A stretch of DNA of 64,000 nucleotides, from NCBI GenBank assembly GCA_910583835.1, contig CAJTYM010000012.1, positions 1 to 64,000 on the forward strand. The letters are read 5' to 3'. Positions 23,329 through 32,992 of this stretch are shown here, piece after piece (position 1 is the stretch's first letter; every line of letters begins with the position of its first letter). The notes under the pieces are model-generated. The model had not been told where the DNA came from and did not search any database. It saw nothing but the letters and a program-made list of their open reading frames with translations. Origin of the DNA: an uncultured Lachnospiraceae bacterium. GTDB taxonomy: Bacteria > Bacillota > Clostridia > Lachnospirales > Lachnospiraceae. The translations under genes and the position numbers were made by a program.

Positions 23329-25182
23329 ATGATGAATAAATCAAAATGGAAAGAAATCGTGTTGTATGTTTTGGCAATCGTTGTGGCAAAGGCAGAATTT
23401 GTAGGGTGTTACCCACTGATTCCCGGTTTCTTTGCGGCGGCTTTTATGGAGGAGGTAAACAGGACGCTGCTTTTGGTGTTCAGCATTTTTGGCATGGCGC
23501 TGTTTGTGCCGGTGCAGGCGATGGCAAAATATACGATGGTGATGTTAGTAACCGGGGTAGTGGTTAAGATGGTAGAGTGGGCGTACAAGAGCTGCCGTAC
23601 TTATGTAGGGGCAGCCGCTGCCGGCATAAGCGTCCTCCTGCTCACGGCAGCAGGGGAAGTGCTGCAGGTCAGCCGGCGCAGCGCGGTCTGGATGGGAGTT
23701 CTGGAAGCAGTGCTGGTATCTGCCATGGTGGTGCTCCTCTCCCCGCTGCTCCACCGGATGCTGGAGGAAAGCCTGATGCCGCTGCGCTGGAAAAATGATG
23801 TGGAGCCGAGGACGCCGGAGCATGGGGAGAAGCTGCAGACCTACGCCAAGTCTTTCAGCGGGCTTTCCCAGATTTTTTCCCACATGGAGCGGTTTAAAGG
23901 CAATTTTGAGCCGGAAGAGATGGGCAAAATGCAGGAGGAGCTGACCGGAAAAATCTGCATGGACTGTGAGCAGTGCGCCATCTGCTGGCAGGAGGAATCA
24001 AGCCCCATGTACGAGATTTTTTACCGGCTGTTCCATTCTATTGAAAAGCGGGGGACGGCAGAGGAAGAGGTGCACCAGGAATTGGCGGGCTATTGTCCGT
24101 ATTCCGACAGCATTGTGGAGGAGGCAGTCGGCGTGTTTGAAAAGGCGAAGCTCAACCTTGCCTGGTACAATCGCCTGTTGGAAAACCGCGGGATTATTGC
24201 GGAACAGCTGGATGCCATGGCATATATCATGGAGGACTGCGCCAGGGAATACCGGGATATCAGCCAGCAGGAAGCCAGGCTTCTGGCAGCGGTCAAATAC
24301 CGCCTCAAAGAGCGGGGGATACAGGCGCGGGAAGCCCATCTCTACCAGAGGCAGAATGGGAGGATGTCTTTGCAGGTCAGGGCTGCCTCCAAGTGGGGAA
24401 ACTGCGTGCCGCTGAAAGAACTGGCGAAAGCAGTGGGGCAGGGGCTGAGACGGGACATGGTCCCGGGAAAATATACGCGCACGCTGATTGGCAAGGAGGA
24501 ATCGTTTCTTACGTTTGAGGAAGATACCTTATTCCACACGCTGCAAGGCGTTGCCAGGCTGACCAAAGACCACGCCCAGGTCTCGGGAGACAGCTTTTCG
24601 TTCCTCAACCTGGAAGGCGGCGAGTGCGTGATGGCGCTATCTGACGGCATGGGTTCGGGAATCAACGCTTGTAAGGAAAGTGAAATGGTGATAGAGTTAA
24701 TAGAGAAGTTTTTGGAATCCGGTTTCCAGAAGGAGACGGCAATCCGCATGATGAACTCAGCGATGGTCATCCAGGGCGAGGATGGGATTTTTTCTACCGT
24801 GGATATGGCGTCCATAGATTTATATACCGGCATGTGCGAGTTTTATAAGATTGGCGCGGCGGCAACCTTCATCAAACATGGAGAGGAGATAGAATGCATT
24901 TCCTCAGCAAACCTCCCGGCAGGCATTTTTCACCAGATTGAGATTGAAAAGACCAGCAGGGAGCTGCAGGATGGGGATTTTGTCGTGCTCCTGACGGACG
25001 GCGTGTTGGATTACCTCAAAGTGCCGATGCCGGAGGATACCATGCGGGAAATCTTAGATACTATTGAGACGAACAACCCCGGACAGATGGCGAAACAGAT
25101 ATTGGAGCGGATTCTACTGTTCACTGCCGGCAAGGTGCCGGATGACATGACCGTCCTGGTGGCTGGAATCTGGAAGAAGTAA
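23329..25182 (+). CDS. spoIIE: Stage II sporulation protein E (phosphatase)
   Basis: A membrane PPM-type phosphatase that dephosphorylates SpoIIAA and so releases sigma-F in the forespore. 617 residues: about five or six membrane segments in residues 1-150, a regulatory middle and the C-terminal phosphatase, with metal-binding Asp in ALSDGMGSG and in the final PDDMTVLVAG. It is clearly shorter than the 827-residue B. subtilis protein, mainly through fewer membrane segments. A Spo0A-type promoter precedes it. It is followed after 20 bp by tilS, as part of the conserved order, without yabS and yabT. Confidence 0.94.
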   Translation: MMNKSKWKEIVLYVLAIVVAKAEFVGCYPLIPGFFAAAFMEEVNRTLLLVFSIFGMALFVPVQAMAKYTMVMLVTGVVVKMVEWAYKSCRTYVGAAAAGISVLLLTAAGEVLQVSRRSAVWMGVLEAVLVSAMVVLLSPLLHRMLEESLMPLRWKNDVEPRTPEHGEKLQTYAKSFSGLSQIFSHMERFKGNFEPEEMGKMQEELTGKICMDCEQCAICWQEESSPMYEIFYRLFHSIEKRGTAEEEVHQELAGYCPYSDSIVEEAVGVFEKAKLNLAWYNRLLENRGIIAEQLDAMAYIMEDCAREYRDISQQEARLLAAVKYRLKERGIQAREAHLYQRQNGRMSLQVRAASKWGNCVPLKELAKAVGQGLRRDMVPGKYTRTLIGKEESFLTFEEDTLFHTLQGVARLTKDHAQVSGDSFSFLNLEGGECVMALSDGMGSGINACKESEMVIELIEKFLESGFQKETAIRMMNSAMVIQGEDGIFSTVDMASIDLYTGMCEFYKIGAAATFIKHGEEIECISSANLPAGIFHQIEIEKTSRELQDGDFVVLLTDGVLDYLKVPMPEDTMREILDTIETNNPGQMAKQILERILLFTAGKVPDDMTVLVAGIWKK

Positions 25183-25202
25183 GGAAGCTACAGGAGATAA
25201 AG

Positions 25203-26654
25203 ATGCAAAAGAAAGTAAGAAATTTTATGGAAGAGTATCATATGGTAGAAAGGGAAGACACGATTCTGGCGGCTGTGTCGGGTGGAGCAGATTCCCTTTG
25301 CCTGTTGATGCTTTTACATGCACTCTGCGAAGGAATGGGGTTTACGCTCCGTGCGGTCCATGTGGAGCATGGAATTCGTGGAGAAGCAAGCCTGCGCGAT
25401 GCCAGGTTTGTGGAAGAAATATGTGCAAAGTACCAGATTCCCTGCCGGATTTACCATTGCCGGGCATTGGAATATGCCAGGGAAAAGAAACTGAGCGTGG
25501 AAGAGGCGGCGCGGAAACTCCGCTATCAATTTTTTCAGAAGGCGGCAGATGAGTTCGGCGCCCAGAAAATTGCCGTGGCGCATAACCAGAATGACTGTGC
25601 GGAGACCATGCTGTTCCATCTGGCAAGAGGGAGCGGGCTGAAAGGCCTTTGCGGCATTTTGCCTGTACGCGGGCAGATTATCCGGCCGCTTTTATGCCTG
25701 GAACGCGGGGAAATTGAAGCCTATCTGAAACAGTCAGGACAGCAGTTCTGTACCGATGAGACGAATGGGCAGCTTATGTATACCAGAAATAAAATCCGCC
25801 ATCAGGTATTGCCGCTGCTTGCGCAGGTGAATGGCAATGCCGTATCCCATATGAATCAGGCGGCAAACGTTGTGGCGGAAGCGGCGGAACTTATTGAGGG
25901 ATTGCGGAATTCGGCAATGGGGAAATATGTCTGCGTATCTGGGGAAGGGGTCTGCATTTCGCAGGAACTGCTGGAGGAACCGCCCTTGATTGTCAGGGAA
26001 GCGCTGCGCCATGTGCTGGCAGAGACGGCGGGGAGCAGCAAAGATATCTCAAGGGTACATGTACAGCAGCTTAAGGATCTGTTTGCGCGGCAGAACGGAA
26101 AAGCAGCAGAACTGCCATATGGAATGCGGGCGCAGCGGACCTATGGGGGCATCCTGCTGAGGAAAGGCAATGCGCAGGAACTGAGAAATGCAGCAACAGC
26201 AGACGCTGAAGGCAAGGCGGATACGGAAGCTGCTTCGGATGCTGCACAGCCGGTAAATCTGACGCTTCCCATAGAAGGAAGCCTTGTGATTCCTTCCTGC
26301 GGCTATGAGATTTCCACGCGGTTATTGGAAAAAATACCTCAAAATGAAGAAATTCCCAAAAAAATATATACGAAATGGTTTGATTATGATAAAATAAAAG
26401 GTACTACGCGATTAAAAACACGGCAGGAACAGGATTATCTGATAATCAACGCAGAAGGAAGCCGGAAAAAAATAAAGAAATACTTTATTGATGAGAAGAT
26501 ACCGGCACATCGAAGGGATGATATTCTGCTTTTGGCAGATGATACCCACGTCCTCTGGGTTATCGGCTACCGCATCAGCGAAGATGTGAAAGTGACAGAA
26601 CATACCAAAAGAATCTTAGAGATACGTGTAAATGGAGGAAGAGAGTGTGAGTGA
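25203..26654 (+). CDS. tilS: tRNA(Ile)-lysidine synthase
   Basis: Converts C34 of the CAU-anticodon isoleucine tRNA to lysidine with ATP and lysine, so that it reads AUA. 483 residues: N-terminal PP-loop AAVSGGADSLCL (about 24-35), HNQNDCAETMLFHLARGSGLKGLCG, then the central and C-terminal TilS domains (KKYFIDEKIPAHRRDDI). It overlaps the start of hpt by a few bases; the tilS-hpt-ftsH order is conserved across Firmicutes. Confidence 0.95.
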   Translation: MQKKVRNFMEEYHMVEREDTILAAVSGGADSLCLLMLLHALCEGMGFTLRAVHVEHGIRGEASLRDARFVEEICAKYQIPCRIYHCRALEYAREKKLSVEEAARKLRYQFFQKAADEFGAQKIAVAHNQNDCAETMLFHLARGSGLKGLCGILPVRGQIIRPLLCLERGEIEAYLKQSGQQFCTDETNGQLMYTRNKIRHQVLPLLAQVNGNAVSHMNQAANVVAEAAELIEGLRNSAMGKYVCVSGEGVCISQELLEEPPLIVREALRHVLAETAGSSKDISRVHVQQLKDLFARQNGKAAELPYGMRAQRTYGGILLRKGNAQELRNAATADAEGKADTEAASDAAQPVNLTLPIEGSLVIPSCGYEISTRLLEKIPQNEEIPKKIYTKWFDYDKIKGTTRLKTRQEQDYLIINAEGSRKKIKKYFIDEKIPAHRRDDILLLADDTHVLWVIGYRISEDVKVTEHTKRILEIRVNGGRECE

Positions 26655-27174
26655 GAAAGTTCGCGTCTTAATTTCAGAAGAGGAAATAGAGAAGAGAATT
26701 TGTGAGATGGGAAAAGAAATCAGTGAATTTTATCAGGGGGAGCCGGTACACTTAGTGAGTGTTCTTAAGGGCGGCGTATTTTTTACCTGCGAGCTGGCAA
26801 AGCGCCTGAGCATACCGGTATCCATTGACTTTATGTCTGTATCCAGTTATGGGGACGGCACGAAATCCAGTGGAGTGGTGAAAGTAGTCAAAGATTTGGA
26901 TGAAGCCATCGAGGGCAAGCATGTGCTGGTGGTGGAAGATATTGTGGATTCCGGCAGGACGCTCAGTTACCTGCTGGATAACCTGAAAAGCAGGAAACCG
27001 CGAAGCCTGCGTCTGTGCACGCTGTTGGATAAGCCGGAACGCCGGGTGACGGACGTGCAGGTGGATTATACTGGATTTGAAATTCCAGATGAGTTTGTCG
27101 TAGGCTATGGGCTTGATTATATGCAGCATTACCGCAACCTTCCTTACATAGGGGTTGTGGAACTGAATGCTTAG
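26647..27174 (+). CDS. hpt: Hypoxanthine phosphoribosyltransferase
   Basis: Salvages hypoxanthine and guanine with PRPP to IMP and GMP. About 175 residues with the PRPP loop VEDIVDSGRTLSYLL, the pyrophosphate-site LKGGVFF and the closing YRNLPYIGVVE. I start at GTG 26647, for which GGAGG sits at a good distance; an ATG at 26632 in the same frame is possible. It overlaps tilS by eight bases, indicating translational coupling. Confidence 0.95.
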   Translation: MSEKVRVLISEEEIEKRICEMGKEISEFYQGEPVHLVSVLKGGVFFTCELAKRLSIPVSIDFMSVSSYGDGTKSSGVVKVVKDLDEAIEGKHVLVVEDIVDSGRTLSYLLDNLKSRKPRSLRLCTLLDKPERRVTDVQVDYTGFEIPDEFVVGYGLDYMQHYRNLPYIGVVELNA

Positions 27175-27201
27175 AGATAGAAAGGAGATTAGGAAAAGGC
27201 G

Positions 27202-29040
27202 ATGAATAATCAGAAACGTTACCGGGCATTTGGCGTGTATATTGCAGTGATTGTCATTCTGGCGCTGCTGTGGATTATGCGCGATAGTTCGTCTGGTTTT
27301 GGACAGAATGCCGTTTATAGCTATGCACAGTTTGAACTGGATTTGGAATATGGGCATGTAGTATCCGTTCTCATTTCCCAGAACCGGGAAGTGCCGAGCG
27401 GCGAGGCGGCTGTGACCCTGGAGTCAGAAAAGAAGAAGACTACCCGCACTTTGTATGTGTCGGATGTCAATGCGCTGCAGGAGACGTTGAAGTCATATGA
27501 TTTTAAGAATTTTACCGTGCAGGATATGCCGGAGGAGAACTGGCTGATATCCATACTCCCCACGCTGATATTGTTTGGCGTGCTCTTTGTTTTCTATATT
27601 ATGATGACGAATCATGCGGCGGCTTCCTCTGGCGGGGGCGGCAAGATGATGAATTTTGGCAAGAGCCGTGCCAAGATGACAACGGATGAGAATAAGAAGA
27701 TTAATTTCGGCAACGTTGCGGGGCTCAAGGAAGAGAAGGAGGAATTGGAGGAACTGGTGGACTTCCTGCGGGCGCCCAGGAAATATACCAAGCTGGGGGC
27801 GAGAATCCCCAAGGGCGTCCTGCTGGTAGGCCCTCCGGGAACTGGTAAGACGCTGCTTGCCAAGGCGGTTGCCGGGGAAGCGGGCGTTCCGTTTTTCAGT
27901 ATTTCCGGTTCGGATTTTGTGGAGATGTTTGTCGGCGTGGGAGCTTCCCGTGTGCGTGACCTCTTTGAGGAGGCGAAGAAGAATGCTCCGTGCATTGTAT
28001 TCATTGATGAGATTGATGCGGTGGCAAGGCGGCGCGGAACCGGAATGGGCGGCGGGCATGACGAGCGGGAGCAGACCTTGAACCAGCTGTTGGTGGAGAT
28101 GGACGGTTTTGGCGTCAACGAGGGCATTATTGTGATGGCTGCCACCAACCGTGTGGATATTTTAGACCCCGCAATCATGCGTCCAGGACGTTTTGACCGC
28201 AAGGTGCATGTGGGACGGCCGGATATCGGCGGCAGGGAAGAAATTCTCAATGTCCATGCCAAGAATAAGCCGCTGGGAGACGATGTGGATCTGAAGCAGA
28301 TAGCCCAGACTACGGCAGGATTTACCGGCGCTGATTTGGAAAACCTGCTCAACGAGGCGGCAATTGTTGCGGCCAAGGAAGACCGCGCTTATATTATCCA
28401 GAGCGATATCCGCAAATCTTTCGTAAAGGTGGGAATCGGCTCAGAGAAGAAGAGCCGGATTATTACGGAGAAAGAAAAGCGGATTACTGCCTACCATGAG
28501 GCAGGCCATGCAATCCTTTTCCATGTGCTGCCGGATGTAGGACCCGTGTACTCCGTGTCGATTATCCCCACCGGAGTGGGAGCAGCAGGATACACCATGC
28601 CGCTGCCGGAGCGTGATGAGATGTTCAATACCAAGGGCAGGATGCTGCAGGAGATTATTGTGGACCTTGGCGGAAGGGTGGCAGAGGAAATGATTTTTGA
28701 TGATATCACCACTGGTGCGTCTCAGGATATCAAGCAGGCGACCGGAGTGGCAAAAGCAATGGTGACGAAATATGGAATGTCTGAAAATGTAGGGCTGATT
28801 AATTACGATAATGATGATGACGAGGTGTTTATCGGCAGGGATTTAGCACATGCGAGGGCTTATGGCGAGAATGTGGCGGGCATCATTGACCAGGAGATTA
28901 AGCGCATCATCGATGAGTGTTATCAGAAATCAAGAAAGATTTTGTCGGAGCATGAGACGATTCTCCATAAATGTGCAGACCTCCTGTTAGAGAAAGAGAA
29001 AATCAGCAGAGATGAGTTTGAAGCGCTGTTTGAAGGATGA
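27202..29040 (+). CDS. ftsH: ATP-dependent zinc metalloprotease FtsH
   Basis: Membrane-anchored AAA+ protease that degrades misfolded membrane proteins and regulators. 612 residues: two membrane segments (about 11-26 and 114-134) around a small outer domain, Walker A GPPGTGKT (210-217), Walker B CIVFIDEIDAV, the second-region-of-homology stretch ending MRPGRFDRKVHVGRPD, and the zinc site HEAGH near 430. It closes the tilS-hpt-ftsH unit. In B. subtilis FtsH supports sporulation entry by removing Spo0E. Confidence 0.97.
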   Translation: MNNQKRYRAFGVYIAVIVILALLWIMRDSSSGFGQNAVYSYAQFELDLEYGHVVSVLISQNREVPSGEAAVTLESEKKKTTRTLYVSDVNALQETLKSYDFKNFTVQDMPEENWLISILPTLILFGVLFVFYIMMTNHAAASSGGGGKMMNFGKSRAKMTTDENKKINFGNVAGLKEEKEELEELVDFLRAPRKYTKLGARIPKGVLLVGPPGTGKTLLAKAVAGEAGVPFFSISGSDFVEMFVGVGASRVRDLFEEAKKNAPCIVFIDEIDAVARRRGTGMGGGHDEREQTLNQLLVEMDGFGVNEGIIVMAATNRVDILDPAIMRPGRFDRKVHVGRPDIGGREEILNVHAKNKPLGDDVDLKQIAQTTAGFTGADLENLLNEAAIVAAKEDRAYIIQSDIRKSFVKVGIGSEKKSRIITEKEKRITAYHEAGHAILFHVLPDVGPVYSVSIIPTGVGAAGYTMPLPERDEMFNTKGRMLQEIIVDLGGRVAEEMIFDDITTGASQDIKQATGVAKAMVTKYGMSENVGLINYDNDDDEVFIGRDLAHARAYGENVAGIIDQEIKRIIDECYQKSRKILSEHETILHKCADLLLEKEKISRDEFEALFEG

Positions 29041-29231
29041 TTTGTGAATATTGCTATGGGAATTGGTCGGGGACAGAAAAAGTGCCTGTACAAAACAGAC
29101 AAAAACAATTTGCATTTTTTGTGATGTTTGTGCACACTTATTGAGGACTTTATGGTACTATAATTACTGTAAAAACCCCCCAATACATTATATAATTTTT
29201 GCTACACCCCATAGTAAAAATACCTTCTCCT

Positions 29232-29261
29232 AAAAAGGCAGCTTTCAAAGCTGCCTTTTTT
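29232..29261 (+). terminator. Terminator between ftsH and the GH13 gene
   Basis: Perfect stem AAAAAGGCAGC/GCTGCCTTTTT. The 190 bp before it show a TATAAT near 29157 and little else. Confidence 0.92.
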
Positions 29262-29319
29262 ACATTTAAGATATAAGGAACCATATGCCTTGTACCATAA
29301 GAAAGAAGAGGTATCATTT

Positions 29320-31440
29320 ATGAAAGAATATTCTATTTATGAACTGAGCCAGAGACAACAGTACATGATGCAGATGCGTCCCCTGTTGCGCAAACATGCA
29401 ATGTTTTCTGACGGAACCAGAGACTACCGGAATCCGCCGGAGCCAGATGTGAATGAGATGGTCACCATCCGTTTCCGTACGGCAAAGAATAACGTGGATG
29501 TTGTGTGGCTGTGCAGCGGCGATAAGAAAATTGCTATGAAGAAAGTGGAGACAGAGGGGCCTTTTGATTATTACCAGATCCAGGTGCAGTTGGGGGAGGA
29601 GCCATATCACTATTATTTTGAAGCTGTCACCGGTATGCTGCACTGCTTTTATGACAGGATGGGCGTGACGCCGGAGGTACGCCACGAATATGATTTTGTA
29701 ATCGTGCCAGGTTTTTCTACGCCCAACTGGGCGAAAGGAGCCGTGATGTACCAGATTTTGGTGGACCGTTTCTATAATGGGGATCCATCGAATGACGTGC
29801 TGACCAATGAATATTACTATATTCAGGTATATAGCCAGAAGGTGGATGATTGGAACAAATGTCCGGCGAATTTCGGCGTAGGCGAATTTTATGGCGGGGA
29901 TTTGGCAGGCGTTATCCAGAAGCTGGATTATCTGCAGGATTTGGGAATAGAAGTTTTGTATTTCAATCCGCTTTTCGTCTCGCCCTCTAACCATAAATAC
30001 GATATTCAGGATTACGATTATATTGACCCGCATTATGGGGTGATTGTGGAGGATGGCGGGGCGCTGCTTTCCTCGGGAGAGACGGACAATACCCAGGCGA
30101 CCAGGTATATCAAGCGTGTGTCTGACCACAGGAATCTGGAAGCCAGCAACGCTTTGTTTGCAAAGCTTGTGGAGGAAGCGCATAAGCGCGGCATGAAAGT
30201 GATTCTCGATGGCGTGTTTAACCATTGCGGTTCTTTTAATAAATGGCTTGACAAGGAGCTGATTTATGAGCGGGAGATTGGCTATGCCACAGGGGCTTAT
30301 GTGTCGGCGGACAGCCCTTACCATAATTTCTTCCAATTCTATGATGAAAACCGCTGGCCTTATAATGGCAGTTATGACGGCTGGTGGGGGCATGATACGC
30401 TGCCAAAGCTGAATTATGAGAATTCGCGGGAGCTATATGATTATATATTGGACATTGGCAGGAAATGGGTATCTCCGCCGTACAATGCGGATGGCTGGCG
30501 TTTGGATGTGGCGGCAGATTTAGGGCATTCCGTGGAGTTTAACCATAATTTCTGGCAGGATTTCCGCAAGGCGGTCAAACAGGCGAATCCAGAGGCAATC
30601 ATACTTGCGGAGCACTATGGCGACCCGGTGGAGTGGCTGCGTGGCGACCAGTGGGATACGGTCATGAATTATGACGCGTTTATGGAGCCTTTGACTTGGT
30701 TCCTCACGGGTATGGAGAAACACAGTGATGGCTACCGTCAGGATATGCTGGGCAATTACCAGAATTTTGAGGGCGCGATGAACTATTATATGACGCGGTT
30801 TCTGACGCCGTCCCTGCAGTGTGCCATGAATGAACTGTCCAACCACGACCATTCCCGCTTTCTCACCCGTACGAACCATAAAGTGGGCAGGGTTGACCGT
30901 CTGGGGAGCGCTGCGGCAGGTGAGGACCTTAACAAGGGCGTGATGAAAGAGGCTGTGGTGATGCAGATGACCTGGCCGGGGGCGCCTACCATCTATTATG
31001 GAGATGAGGCTGGCGCTGTGGGCTTTACCGACCCGGATAACCGTAGGACTTATCCATGGGGGAATGAGGACCAGGAACTCTTGGCTTTCCACCGTGACAT
31101 CATCCGCATCCATAAACAAAATCAGGCATTCCGCACCGGTTCCCTGAAATTTCTGGGCGGGGATTACCAGGTGATGTGCTACGGACGTTTCACGCGTGAG
31201 CAGCAGTTTGTGGTTGTCATCAATAACGATTACGTGGAGCGTTGCATGGAGTGGCGGGTATGGCCTGCCGGCATGGAGCGTGAGACCAGGCTGGAGCGTA
31301 TGATAATGACGACGCCTGATTCTTATTCGCTGGAGTCAGAGATTTACCGGGTGACGAATGGGCGCCTGAATATTACCCTTCCGCCCAATTGTGCGGTGAT
31401 TCTCAAGAACATCGGCAATGAGGAACGGTTGGAGTTTTAG
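29320..31440 (+). CDS. GH13 alpha-glucan hydrolase (neopullulanase-like)
   Basis: About 706 residues without a signal peptide, so an intracellular alpha-amylase-family enzyme acting on imported maltodextrins or cyclodextrins. An N-terminal beta-sandwich of the CBM34 type (about 35-135) precedes the barrel. Catalytic residues are visible: nucleophile D396 (GWRLDVAAD), acid/base E431 (ILAEHYGD) and transition-state D510 (ELSNHDHSRF). Other family marks are MYQILVDRFYNGD and GDEAGAVGFTDPDNRR. I use ATG 29320, with AAGAGG upstream. The 13-bp gap to the following split gene, with AGGAG right after the stop, suggests co-transcription. Confidence 0.92.
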   Translation: MKEYSIYELSQRQQYMMQMRPLLRKHAMFSDGTRDYRNPPEPDVNEMVTIRFRTAKNNVDVVWLCSGDKKIAMKKVETEGPFDYYQIQVQLGEEPYHYYFEAVTGMLHCFYDRMGVTPEVRHEYDFVIVPGFSTPNWAKGAVMYQILVDRFYNGDPSNDVLTNEYYYIQVYSQKVDDWNKCPANFGVGEFYGGDLAGVIQKLDYLQDLGIEVLYFNPLFVSPSNHKYDIQDYDYIDPHYGVIVEDGGALLSSGETDNTQATRYIKRVSDHRNLEASNALFAKLVEEAHKRGMKVILDGVFNHCGSFNKWLDKELIYEREIGYATGAYVSADSPYHNFFQFYDENRWPYNGSYDGWWGHDTLPKLNYENSRELYDYILDIGRKWVSPPYNADGWRLDVAADLGHSVEFNHNFWQDFRKAVKQANPEAIILAEHYGDPVEWLRGDQWDTVMNYDAFMEPLTWFLTGMEKHSDGYRQDMLGNYQNFEGAMNYYMTRFLTPSLQCAMNELSNHDHSRFLTRTNHKVGRVDRLGSAAAGEDLNKGVMKEAVVMQMTWPGAPTIYYGDEAGAVGFTDPDNRRTYPWGNEDQELLAFHRDIIRIHKQNQAFRTGSLKFLGGDYQVMCYGRFTREQQFVVVINNDYVERCMEWRVWPAGMERETRLERMIMTTPDSYSLESEIYRVTNGRLNITLPPNCAVILKNIGNEERLEF

Positions 31441-31453
31441 AGGAGCATGTGTT

Positions 31454-32992
31454 ATGATTCGTTTTTTGGATGCGGAAGTATTTGTGGTGCAGAGAAGTGA
31501 GGCTGTTTATGAATTGGTAAAATATGCTTATTTGCAGAAAGAGTATATTGATAATATTTTTGTAGTTTATAATGAGGATGGAAGCTATCATGGAGTTATC
31601 ACATTTGACAGCTTTCGGCAGGCCGTTGAGCCTGAGGATACGGAAGGATATATATTCAGTAAGAAATGGGTTCTGGCGTCTGATGATGATAACATGTGGT
31701 CGGAATTAAAAAATATGATCAGAACGTCTGGAATTCGCAATGCAGTCATCCCGGTCTTTAATGCCCGGGATGAGATTTTGTACTTTGCCTATGACGACCA
31801 GGTTCCCGTCCATGAGAAGGCAGAATGTATACTGGAGGATCTGGAAAGCATGGAAGATGGCATATTGTGCAGGTTCTTTGCGGAAGCCTATCCGCAGGTG
31901 AGAAGGGTGCGGATACATGATTTGAATGAATGGGGATACCGCTTATTTAAAATTATGCTGAAAGCTGGGTATTATGTGGAAACGCAAGGCGAGAAATGGG
32001 AGAACTTTTATCCTCAAATTGGCGTAAAAAAGGTTAAAAAAACAGGGGGGATACCAAAAGAGTCTTTTATGGATATATATGCAGAAGGAACTAAATCTGG
32101 CTGGGGCCAGAACCCTTCTGTAAGGAGGACGACGGCAGAAGCCTTGGCCCTGTATTGGGTCAGGACATTATATGCTTTGAGCGCTGATTTTTATAATTGG
32201 ACAGAGAAAGAATTTATCTGTAATTGTGAAGGTCTGCGTTTATTGAAAGTGACCGTACCTAAGAAAGGGCAGATGAGATGCAAGTTTCCGGGGGAAGAGA
32301 GCTGTTCAAGGAGCATAGGGGATGCTTTTGAAGTTGGAACGCCGGAAGATATAGCATACTGCCAGAAAGTGTATGGAAGGAACATTGCAAAGGAAGAATG
32401 GGACAGGCTGTGCAAGAATAAAAAATTGGAGTCAAAAAACATTGCAGGAAATGCGGTGCGTATGCTGGGGTTTGGAGAGGAGAAAAGCCCCAAATTGTAT
32501 GTAGTTGGTCCGTGTATTGTGGTGGGAAATACGGTTTGCAATGATACAGAAACATTTCTGTACTGCCTGTATCATGAACTGCATAAGAGAGGCATGGAAT
32601 ATAGTGTGGTGGGGCTTGTGGCAGCACAGTCATTTCAGATGAAATTATACAGGGATATTTTGGACAGCCTGACGATATGGGAAAACGATATGGTAATCTG
32701 CATATGGGAAAATGGGGGGGATTATACTTATGCAGAAGGAAGAAAGCTGGATTTAACAGAGACGTATGATTCCAGGGGAGAATATTGGTTTTATGATATG
32801 CCAATACACACAAATTATGCAGGAAATCAGGCGATAGCAGAAAGAGTAGCAAAAGAAGTGCTGGACTATGCCAAAGAAGCAGGGAAAATACAGGGGGGGG
32901 GGTATACGGATTGGCAGAAAACTACTCAGCCTGGCAGAATGCGATTCAGTGGAGAGGTATATCCGTCAGATACAGTTCGATGGGCAGCGTAA
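31454..32992 (+). CDS. N-terminal part of a split CitC-like protein
   Basis: About 512 residues, ending out of frame 30 codons after a run of ten G. The first 130 residues look like a CBS-type pair (NIFVVYNEDGSYHGVITFDSFRQA). The stretch from about 350 to 480 resembles an SGNH-hydrolase-like fold (LYVVGPCIVVGN near its start, MPIHTNYAGNQAIAERV near its end), though no catalytic Ser is evident. With nine instead of ten G the frame runs straight into the nucleotidyltransferase domain beginning at 32903, giving a protein of about 718 residues. AGGAG eight bases before the ATG. Function unknown; a glycan- or lipid-modifying role is only a guess. It may be a phase-variable gene, a pseudogene or a sequencing error. 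Confidence 0.75.
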   Translation: MIRFLDAEVFVVQRSEAVYELVKYAYLQKEYIDNIFVVYNEDGSYHGVITFDSFRQAVEPEDTEGYIFSKKWVLASDDDNMWSELKNMIRTSGIRNAVIPVFNARDEILYFAYDDQVPVHEKAECILEDLESMEDGILCRFFAEAYPQVRRVRIHDLNEWGYRLFKIMLKAGYYVETQGEKWENFYPQIGVKKVKKTGGIPKESFMDIYAEGTKSGWGQNPSVRRTTAEALALYWVRTLYALSADFYNWTEKEFICNCEGLRLLKVTVPKKGQMRCKFPGEESCSRSIGDAFEVGTPEDIAYCQKVYGRNIAKEEWDRLCKNKKLESKNIAGNAVRMLGFGEEKSPKLYVVGPCIVVGNTVCNDTETFLYCLYHELHKRGMEYSVVGLVAAQSFQMKLYRDILDSLTIWENDMVICIWENGGDYTYAEGRKLDLTETYDSRGEYWFYDMPIHTNYAGNQAIAERVAKEVLDYAKEAGKIQGGGYTDWQKTTQPGRMRFSGEVYPSDTVRWAA

